Shown: piece after piece, positions 6,368 to 12,102 of the stretch
Layout: the number at the start of each line of letters is the position of its first letter
Numbering within the stretch: the stretch's first letter is position 1
Source of the DNA: JBHOQX01 sp042408595
Lineage (GTDB): Bacteria; Chloroflexota; Chloroflexia; Chloroflexales; Roseiflexaceae
NCBI GenBank assembly: GCA_042408595.1
Contig: JBHOQX010000055.1
Location: forward strand, 1 to 12,529
Length of the DNA stretch: 12,529 nucleotides
Direction: 5' to 3'
Made by a program: the position numbers and the translations under genes
Notes under the pieces: generated by a model
What the model was told of the DNA's origin: nothing
Seen by the model: the letters and a program-made list of their open reading frames with translations, nothing else
Database searches by the model: none

Positions 6368-6890
6368 AAGGAGGACTGCGGTTTTCTTCTGCCAAGCCGG
6401 TGGCTTCTTCAAAGGCATCGGCGAAGGCGTGGTGGATATGACCAAGGGGCTGTGGACACTCGGCAGCGATGCAGTGAAGTACGCTGCGGGCGACCAAGAG
6501 ACCCGCGAGAAATACGGCGCGTTGGTGGAGGTGTTCAAGACCGATCCGTGGGGCACGGGCAAGGTGGTGTTGAGCGTGATGGTCGAGCCGGTGGTCACGG
6601 ACTGGCAGGAAGGGCGCTACAGCGAGGCGATTGGGCGGGGCGTCCTTGAAGCCGTCAGGATCATTGGTGGACCGAAGGGGTTGGACGAGATCGGCAAGCT
6701 GGGCAAGGTCGATGATATTGCACGGGCGGCGGACAGGGTGGATGAACTCGGTGCTGCCACGCGCAGGTTGAGTCGCATCCCCTGCCTCGGCGCCGTGCCG
6801 GTGGGTAAGGTGCCGGGAGTGGCGGCACCTCTTCGGTCCTGCTTCAGCGCCAAGCATGTCTTGAATCGGGTTACAAGCGGGGTGGGGAGA
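6368..6890 (+). pseudogene. Pre-toxin segment of toxin B
   Basis: Coding continues in a second frame from the T run at 6382: FFCQAGGFFKGIGEGVVDM, LWTLGSDAVKYAAGDQ, WQEGRYSEAIGRGVLEAVR, then IIGGPKGLDEIGKLGKVDD. The 'F..GI.eG..D..KGLW' and 'W.eGRY.eAIGR...E......KGLD.i.K' pattern is a pre-toxin region that I associate with polymorphic toxins, located between the export region and the toxin tip. It ends with LRSCFSAKHVLN, whose CFSA could be the first residues of a Hint (intein-like) processing domain; the rest of such a domain is absent. The frame becomes meaningless near 6880, where the next segment begins in another frame. There is no start codon with a ribosome site of its own. Confidence 0.6.
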
Positions 6891-7800
6891 TCCGAGGGCG
6901 CTGGCGGTGCTGGTCGTCTTCAACGCGCAGGGCGGGCGGCTCGGCGGCGCGGCGATCGCGTAGGTGGTGCGCTTCCCTCAGGGGCCGGTCGCTGCCCAGA
7001 CACCCATGGCTGTGTCCAGCCCTGCGCAATCGCTGGAACACCTGCCGCAGGGGGTGGTGGCCGTGCCGGCGGCGCTCCAGGCGTGGCAGCCGAATTGGCA
7101 GACAGCGGTGCTTGCCGGCCTCACGCTCGCGGCAACGAGTCTGACCATCGCGGGCGCCGCCGCGCTGCGTGCCGCCAGCGTGCAGCCAAGCACGGCGCTG
7201 GCGCAGGCGGGGGCTGGCAGCACCCTGCCGCCCTGGCTCGCGGCGCTCGGCAAGGTGCTCTTGGGCGCGCTGATCGGCGTGGTCGCGCTGGCGGCGCTGG
7301 CGGCGCTGATCTACGCGATTGCCGCCGCGCTGGTGATCGCGGGCGTCATCCTGGCGGTCGGGTATGTCGTCTGGGAGTTTTGGACGCGGCTGCAGGCCTT
7401 CCGTGCAGTGCGCGGCGCGCCCGGCTGCTGGGATGTGGTGCAGCTGGCCGGGGTGAGCCTGCTCAATCTGGTCGGCGTCGTCTCGATCTACGAAGGGCTC
7501 ACCGGGCGGCAGGTACTGACCGGTCTCAAGCTGAGCATGGAAGCGCGCTGGGAGGCGGTGTTGGGCGGCGCGCTGCAACTGGGGCTGACATTTGTCGGTG
7601 TGCGCGTCGGGCTGCGCGCCCTGTTCCGCCGCGGCGCGCGCGAGCCGATCCCTGCGCAGCGCACGCCGACGGAGCCCAGAACAGGGCAGCTGCCAGAATC
7701 CGCCGCTGGCGATACACCAGGCGATCCGCCCGGCCCCGATCTCACCAGGCAGCAGCGCCTCGAAGAAGCGCGCCGGCAGCGTGAGGTGCAGCGGAATTAG
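6891..7800 (+). pseudogene. Membrane bundle and pre-toxin-TG-like segment of toxin B
   Basis: Third frame of the same gene. It opens with ALAVLVVFNAQGGRLGGAA, is interrupted by TAG at 6961-6963, and goes on with VRFPQGPVAAQTPM. Hydrophobic stretches follow: TAVLAGLTLAATSLTIAGAA and, after a short gap, LAALGKVLLGALIGVVALAA running to VGYVVWEFW, enough for three to four membrane helices. Next comes a segment like the pre-toxin TG family: LLNLVGVVSIYEGLTGRQVL followed by TGLKLSMEARWE and a second hydrophobic stretch ending LRALFRRG. The same order recurs in the protein at 11068-11500. A charged linker (QQRLEEARRQREVQRN) leads to a TAG at 7798-7800, beyond which the same frame continues into the nuclease tip. 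Confidence 0.6.
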
Positions 7801-8274
7801 CGGGTGCGCGAGGCGCACGCCAAGCGGCTGGACCAGGAGATGCAGGCGTGGGACGCGAAGGGCCGCTATGCGACGTTGACGCGAGCTCAGCGCGACTGGA
7901 TCGAAGCCGACCCGACCGGCAGGCGCAAGCGCCTCGCCTTCGACCCCGACAAAAAGCAGTATAAGGTTGATGAAGCGAAGGCCGCGATCGAGGCTGAAGC
8001 CCAGCTTGGCGAGCTCGAGCGCGATATCAATCCCAGTACCGGCGACAGCGACGGCGGCGACTTTATCGATCGCAGCGGCCATCACTGGGAGGTGAAGCAA
8101 GCCAGCGACGGCGCTACGTCCATCATCGATCGCGCACGGGCGGGGGAGAATATCATTGTGGACTGCACCGGCCTGACCCCCGAAGCAAAGGCCTCCCTGG
8201 TGCAGCAGGTGCAGGCGGGCCTTCCGCCCGGCGCAGGACGGGTCATCTTCGTCGGCGGCCCGGCTGTGCCATAA
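7801..8274 (+). pseudogene. PD-(D/E)XK-type nuclease toxin tip of toxin B
   Basis: C-terminal toxin domain in the same frame as the preceding segment, separated only by the TAG at 7798. After a helical charged lead (REAHAKRLDQEMQAWDAKG, TRAQRDWIEADPTGRRK) comes GGDFIDRSGHHWEVKQA. Its D (codon 8068), E (8089) and K (8095) have the spacing of a PD-(D/E)XK nuclease active site, then IIDRARAGENIIVDCTGL and GRVIFVGGPA as the later strands of the fold. Related tips in CdiA and Rhs toxins cut DNA or tRNA; the substrate here is unknown. A GTG at 7804 could in principle start this part alone, but it lacks a close ribosome site. The TAA stop overlaps the next ATG (TAATG), a strong sign of toxin-immunity coupling. 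Confidence 0.65.
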
Positions 8275-9061
8275 TGCGAAGTGTCCGGAGACCACAGGTT
8301 GGGCGCTTCAGCGGGCAGCTACATATGGACCAGCAACAGCTTGACCACCTGATCGCCGCGCACGAAGCCTGGATTCGCGATCCGGCCCAGGGGCGGCGCA
8401 TGGAGCTGCGCGGCGGCAGTCTGCGCGGCCTGCGTCTCGCCGGGCGCCTGATCCGGGCACATCTTGAAGATCACATCTTGAAGATGTAGATGCGAGCGGA
8501 TGCGACGCGACAAACGTCGAGCTGGATCGCACGACGCTGCGCCACGTCCAGTTCAGCGATGCGCGCCTGGCTGGCGCGCATTTGAGCGATGCCCGCTGCG
8601 ACAGCGTCACCTTTTCACGCGCCCTGCTGGAGGGCGCGCTCCTGGACATCGAGTATGGCCGCGATCTGCCCTTCGACCATGCGACCCTGTGCGGCGTGTC
8701 GCTGGTGAAGGCCGGCTTTGAGCGTGCCCGGTTTGACTATGCCGACCTGACCGGTGCCAATGACCGCCGCGCTCATTTCCTCGACAGCTCCTTCGCCGGT
8801 GCAACACTGCGCGGTGTGAATTTCGAGCTCGCACTCCTGAGCAATGCCGACCTGCGCGGCGCAGACCTGACCGACGCCCGGCTCCTGCGCACCCGGCTCA
8901 GCCGGATCAAAGTCCACAGCCTGCGCGGAACCCCTGCCGTCGTGGCGAACTGTACGATTGAGGCGGTCGATGCCAGCGCCGCTGGCGATGGGAGCGAGAT
9001 GCACGACCGGGCCTGGCTGCTGCGGCAGTGGGGTGTGCACGATCCGCTGCATGCGGCAGGC
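8274..9061 (+). pseudogene. Pentapeptide-repeat immunity gene broken by a 14-bp duplication
   Basis: The ATG at 8274 overlaps the toxin stop; an in-frame ATG at 8325 (MDQQQLDHLIAAHEAWI) may be the original start. The first frame reads MELRGGSLRGLRLAGRLIRA and dies at a TAG (8487-8489). The second frame carries the rest: LRHVQFSDARLAGAHLSDAR, FDYADLTGANDRRAHFL, FAGATLRGVNFELALLSNAD, LRGADLTDARL. This is a run of A(D/N)Lxx pentapeptide repeats that would fold as a right-handed quadrilateral beta-helix. CACATCTTGAAGAT is repeated at 8458-8471 and 8472-8485; deleting one copy rejoins the two frames exactly. The natural end is probably near 9030 (RAWLLRQWG), although the frame stays open to 9403 across the next gene's start region. 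Presumed to have been the antidote of the nuclease tip. Confidence 0.75.
8458..8485. repeat. 14-bp tandem duplication
   Basis: CACATCTTGAAGAT occurs twice head to tail. The unit includes the palindrome ATCTTGAAGAT (central G), which could favour replication slippage. Fourteen is not a multiple of three, so the duplication shifts the pentapeptide-repeat frame. Confidence 0.95.
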
Positions 9062-9198
9062 GCTGGGCGTGTAGGTCTGCAGAGAGCGTCGGTCTACCCG
9101 GGGCCCGCTTGCACCGGCGTGGCGCTGTGCGGGCTGGCGTTGCCGGCGCCCGAGGCGCCGCCGCTGACCGTGGGCGCACCGGCGCTCCGTTCAAAATC

Positions 9199-9217
9199 GT
9201 TACACAAGATTTACACC
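9199..9217. promoter_or_regulatory. TTACAC direct repeats upstream of the pilin/toxin operon
   Basis: TTACAC at 9200-9205 and again at 9211-9216, one helical turn (11 bp) apart, in a short AT-richer patch inside very GC-rich DNA. Eleven-bp direct repeats of this kind are typical sites for OmpR/PhoB-type response regulators. An extended -10-like sequence, TGCTATGCT, lies downstream at 9245-9253. The role is inferred from arrangement only. Confidence 0.35.
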
Positions 9218-9326
9218 CATCCCCTCCCGTTTGCGCGCCCTTGCTGCTATGCTGGAGGACGACAGGAGATGGCGGCGCGGGCGGCCTGCCGGCCAGTTGG
9301 GCGCCTGCACGCGAGCGCGGGGTCGT

Positions 9327-10124
9327 ATGCGTCATCGGCATTTCCACTTCCATCAGGAACGGGCGCTGGCGCCCGCTGGGCTGGGCCGCCTGCTGCGCGA
9401 TGAGCGCGGCATGGAGCTTGTCGAGTGGCTAGCGACCACCGGCCTGGTTATCGCCCTGATGATGGCTGTCTGGACGGTGTTCTATGGCGGGCCGGGCCGG
9501 CAGCTGCGTGCCGCCGTGCAGGCCCAGGTCAATGCCTATGCTCACGGCTTCGATGGCGGCCTCGCCACGAACGGGCCTGCCGGCCGTGTGCCGGTCGTCG
9601 AGGGATTGGTGGTGACCTTCGACCCGACACCCTACCTGGAAAGCCCGTATCTGGCCGATGATGCCCGTGCGACAATGTTCAGGCCCGATCCATTCGACCC
9701 GAACGATGCGGCCCCCCGGCGCTTCGAGCACGATCCATTCATGCCCGCTGCCGTCGCCCCGGTGCCGGCGCAGCCGGGCGCCGTGCAGGCCGCACCGTTC
9801 CAGCCGGGCGTCTTCACGCGGACGGCCTTCGGGCAAACGTACAGTATCCGAACAGTGGTGCAACCACTGCCGGGGGTGCAGGTCGGCTACGCCCCGGAGC
9901 GGCACGAGGTGATTCTCACCAGTCCGGTGCGGCGCCAGCAGGTGCTCTTGAACGTGAACGACGGGACGGCCGTGCTGTTTTCGCCGGATCACACCACACC
10001 CGCGCCGATCACATTACAGCAGGCCCAGCAGATGCAGTTCCTGGTGGTGCGCTACGAAGTGCAGCCGGCGCAGCCGGTGGTGTTCACCCCGGTGTTGAGT
10101 GTGCCATCCCTGTTTGTGCCATGA
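9327..10124 (+). CDS. Class III prepilin-signal (TadE/Flp-like) protein
   Basis: Protein of about 265 residues with a pilin-type N-terminus. A basic leader ends in LLRDERG, then MELVEWLATTGLVIALMMAV. G28 would be the cleavage site and E33 is the conserved Glu at +5 of the mature protein, as in Flp and TadE prepilins cut by a prepilin peptidase. The remainder is Pro-rich and predicted extracellular: FRPDPFDPNDAAPRRFEHDP, a PAQPGAVQAAPFQPG linker, and beta-like strands near the end (HEVILTSPVRRQQVLLNV, QFLVVRYEVQPAQPVVF) closing with PVLSVPSLFVP. The start is uncertain: ATG 9327 gives a normal leader, ATG 9249 would add 26 residues, and neither has a strong ribosome site. The end resembles that of the next prepilin-like protein (LPVLGVPLLV), suggesting a duplicated pair. 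First gene of the operon reaching 12102. Confidence 0.75.
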   Translation: MRHRHFHFHQERALAPAGLGRLLRDERGMELVEWLATTGLVIALMMAVWTVFYGGPGRQLRAAVQAQVNAYAHGFDGGLATNGPAGRVPVVEGLVVTFDPTPYLESPYLADDARATMFRPDPFDPNDAAPRRFEHDPFMPAAVAPVPAQPGAVQAAPFQPGVFTRTAFGQTYSIRTVVQPLPGVQVGYAPERHEVILTSPVRRQQVLLNVNDGTAVLFSPDHTTPAPITLQQAQQMQFLVVRYEVQPAQPVVFTPVLSVPSLFVP

Positions 10125-10198
10125 TGTCGCGCGGGTATCGGGCAAGGATCGGGCAGTCAACGTCTGAGCCACAGTCGTTATCCGTCGAGGAGGCATCG

Positions 10199-10381
10199 AT
10201 GGGCGTGGCGCGGTCGCAAGCTCTTATCCGGCGGGCGCTGCTGCTGGTTCTGGCGGTCTGCGCGCTCTTGCTGGCCGTGTGGCTGGCCACGGCGACCCAG
10301 GCGCAGACCGCGCGCCGTCTGCCGGCGCCGATGTATGCCCCAGCCCTGCCGGCGCTCGCATATGCCTGGGGGAACGTATGA
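10199..10381 (+). CDS. Small signal-peptide protein
   Basis: Sixty residues, with a strong ribosome site (GAGGAGG, 5 bases upstream of the ATG). A basic start (ARSQALIRR) is followed by the hydrophobic ALLLVLAVCALLLAVWLA and then TATQAQTARRLPAPM, so it is either a Sec-exported peptide cleaved near QAQ or a single-pass membrane peptide. The remainder is only about 27 residues, rich in Pro, Ala and Tyr. No family recognised. Its TGA overlaps the next start (ATGA), so the two are probably translated together. It may be an accessory factor for the flanking prepilin-like proteins, but that is only context. Confidence 0.75.
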   Translation: MGVARSQALIRRALLLVLAVCALLLAVWLATATQAQTARRLPAPMYAPALPALAYAWGNV

Positions 10382-11067
10382 CGCGCACGGGCTGGCTGCG
10401 GCGCTGCCTGGCCGATGAGCGCGGCGCGTCGGCGGTCGAGTACGTCGGCGTGAGCGCGATTATGATCATTGCTGCCGGTTTGATTATCGCGGCGGTGTAC
10501 CAGGGCCGCTTTCGGCTGGGGGCCGCGATGGCTGCCATCCACGAGCGACAGATCGCATCGTTCGAGGGCGGCGCGCCTGGCACGGCCAACACCCCGGCGC
10601 ACCTCTTTCCGCAGGTCACCCTGCCGGACGGTACGGTCGTCCGTTTCGTGCCGGATCCGTTCCGGCCGACCCCCACCCGGGCGATCATCATCCGCCCCGA
10701 CGACCACACGCCGGTCATCGTGCGGGCCGAGCCGTGGCAGCGCCTCGATATCGACCCGGTCGCGCACCAGGTCGTCCTGGCCGATCCACAGACCGGCCGG
10801 GAGGTCCGGTTCGACCCGCAGCGCTGGCAGGCAGTCGCCCTCGATCCGGTGACGCGAGTCGAAACGCCGCTGACGATTATGGCGTTCCGCCCGGTGAACG
10901 TGGCTGATGTGCTGTACGCAGCGACCGGCTTCGCGCCGGATCGCCTGCTTGAGGTGCGGTTCGTGCCAGGCCCCGTCCGCCCGCCGCGGCTCGCCCTCCC
11001 GGTCCTCGGGGTGCCGCTCCTGGTGATGGAGCACACACCGCTGGACACAACCTTCATCACCCAGTAG
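10378..11067 (+). CDS. Prepilin-signal protein forming the N-terminal part of toxin C
   Basis: Starts at an ATG overlapping the previous stop by 4 bases, with GGGGGA just upstream. The leader TRTGWLRRCLADERG is followed by ASAVEYVGVSAIMIIAAGL. G16 is the expected prepilin cleavage site and E21 the +5 Glu of Flp-type pilins. The next ~190 residues form beta-rich, Pro-containing sequence with repeated 'DP' turns (FVPDPFRPTPTR, QRLDIDPVAHQVVLADPQTG, DPQRWQAVALDPVTRVETP). The reading ends at TAG (11065-11067) after HTPLDTTFITQ. The same frame stays open for 266 further codons with no usable start nearby, encoding the membrane, pre-toxin and toxin parts. The 229-residue product may be made alone, or the TAG may be a recent nonsense mutation or read through. 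Confidence 0.75.
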   Translation: MTRTGWLRRCLADERGASAVEYVGVSAIMIIAAGLIIAAVYQGRFRLGAAMAAIHERQIASFEGGAPGTANTPAHLFPQVTLPDGTVVRFVPDPFRPTPTRAIIIRPDDHTPVIVRAEPWQRLDIDPVAHQVVLADPQTGREVRFDPQRWQAVALDPVTRVETPLTIMAFRPVNVADVLYAATGFAPDRLLEVRFVPGPVRPPRLALPVLGVPLLVMEHTPLDTTFITQ

Positions 11068-11865
11068 GCGCAGGGGTTTCTGGAGACGCTGGCGGCGGGA
11101 GCGGTCCTCGCCCTGGCGCTGGTCGGGCTGGCGCTGCTGGCGCCCGAACTGGCGCTCCTGGTCGGGCTGGCCCTGCTCCTCGTCGGCGCGGTCGTGGTGG
11201 TGTGGCAGCGCTGGCGGCAATTTGACACGCTGCAGAAACCGTGGTACGCCTATCCGCTGGTCGGGCTGCTGGCGCTGGGCGACCTGGTGGGGCTGACCGG
11301 GATCCTCGAAGGGCTGCGCGGACGGGAGTTGGTAACCGACGCGCCGCTGCCTGCGGAGGCCGCCGGGCGGCGGTTCGGGCAGGGCATGGGGACAGCGCTG
11401 CTGGCGGCGCTGAGCGCCCGGGCAACGGGGGCGTTCTTCCGGCGCGGAGCGGGGCCGGAGCCCGCCCCGCTCGCCTCGGAGGCCCCGCCGCCGGGTGGCG
11501 GGCTCGGATGGCTGGCGCGGCTGCGCGCGCTCGGCCAGCGGGCCTGGCAGCAGCTGACGGGCCGGGGTGGGCCGGTTACCATTCCCCACGATCGTGCAGG
11601 ACATATCTTCTCCAAGCAAGGAAGGCCAGGTCATTTGCCCGATACGCCTGAAAATCGCCAATTACTGATCAACACAGCATCCGATCGGGCAAACTTTCTG
11701 GGGACAGACAAATTCGGAAACGACTGGTATGCAAAAATCACACCCGATGGCAAGCAAGTCTGGGTCCAGGTGCGGGGAAACAACATCATAAACGGTGGCT
11801 TGAATGAGGTTCCCAGGTCGTGGCATCCTGAAACGGGACCATCCAGCCCCACGAAGCCGAGATAG
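11068..11865 (+). pseudogene. Membrane, pre-toxin-TG-like and ribonuclease-like tip of toxin C
   Basis: In-frame continuation of the 10378 gene after one amber codon; the complete unit would be about 495 residues. First a hydrophobic bundle (FLETLAAGAVLALALVGLAL and ELALLVGLALLLVGAVVVVW). Then a pre-toxin-TG-like segment, ALGDLVGLTGILEGLRGREL, VTDAPLPAEAAGRR, a hydrophobic stretch and FFRRGAGP, matching module B in order and motifs. The last ~95 residues are the toxin: HDRAGHIFSKQGRPGHLP, DTPENRQLLINTASDRANFL, DWYAKITPDGKQVWVQVRG, GGLNEVPRSWHPETG. Size and the H..K plus late 'R.W.PETG' features suggest a BECR-fold (RelE/barnase/colicin E5-like) ribonuclease, a moderate inference. The tip is visibly less GC-rich than the rest. 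The first in-frame start after the TAG (GTG 11194) would lose half the membrane bundle, so separate expression is unlikely. Confidence 0.65.
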
Positions 11866-11874
11866 GAGCGGTCG

Positions 11875-12102
11875 ATGAGCACCTTGACCGAGCGACAAGC
11901 ATTCGCAGCGATGATGTGCTTCCTGGAAGCATTCTACGCAGAAACACGGTCCGATGATGTTGGTGGCCTGTTAGGTGCGATGTTGGTCCTTCCGGATGGA
12001 GGTACGGCAGATCCGGCCCTGTGGGAGCGCTGGCTGGAGTGCATTCAAAAGGTAGCGGGAGAGGAAGGCGATCCCCGCTCCAGGATGGTTCTTGAGAGAT
12101 AA
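11875..12102 (+). CDS. CdiI-like immunity protein for toxin C
   Basis: Predicted cytoplasmic protein of 75 residues, intact, starting 9 bp after the toxin stop with AGGAG 7 bases before the ATG. The sequence LTERQAFAAMMCFLEAFYAE followed by SDDVGGLLGAMLVLPDGG, then ADPALWERWLECIQKV, has the pattern 'LT..qA..AM..FLe.yy..t.sdDiGgLLg...llpDG..aDPa.W.dWl..i.K', which I associate with a small CdiI-type immunity family found behind CdiA and Rhs tips. It is acidic, as expected for a partner of a basic ribonuclease, and shares the lower GC of the toxin tip, so the two probably arrived together. It should bind and block the tip encoded at 11572-11865. Confidence 0.8.
   Translation: MSTLTERQAFAAMMCFLEAFYAETRSDDVGGLLGAMLVLPDGGTADPALWERWLECIQKVAGEEGDPRSRMVLER

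Noticed and set aside
6871..8295. Long minus-strand open frame of about 470 codons
   Set aside because: It is the antisense shadow of the toxin B plus-strand frames in GC-rich DNA; its translation is Arg/Gln/His-rich with no motifs, whereas the plus strand shows membrane helices and nuclease motifs.
9144..9160. GC-rich hairpin CGGCGCC-CGA-GGCGCCG as a terminator of the pentapeptide gene
   Set aside because: Stem of 7 bp with no T-run after it; such palindromes are common by chance at this GC content.
9062..9403. Extension of the pentapeptide-repeat protein to 9403
   Set aside because: The repeat pattern and the usual C-terminal WLLRQWG-like end stop near 9030; the remaining open frame crosses the promoter-like region and the start of the next gene without protein-like features.
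6365..11067. Genome-wide reassignment of TAG to an amino acid
   Set aside because: TAG also ends frames at natural family ends: the IS256 transposase, the EndoU tip after INTAFPIP, the YacL-like gene and toxin C at 11865. A normal stop plus nonsense mutations explains the data better.
10084..11661. Long minus-strand open frame of about 525 codons
   Set aside because: Shadow of the prepilin/toxin C operon, low complexity and rich in Arg, Gln and Pro; no ribosome site or domain.
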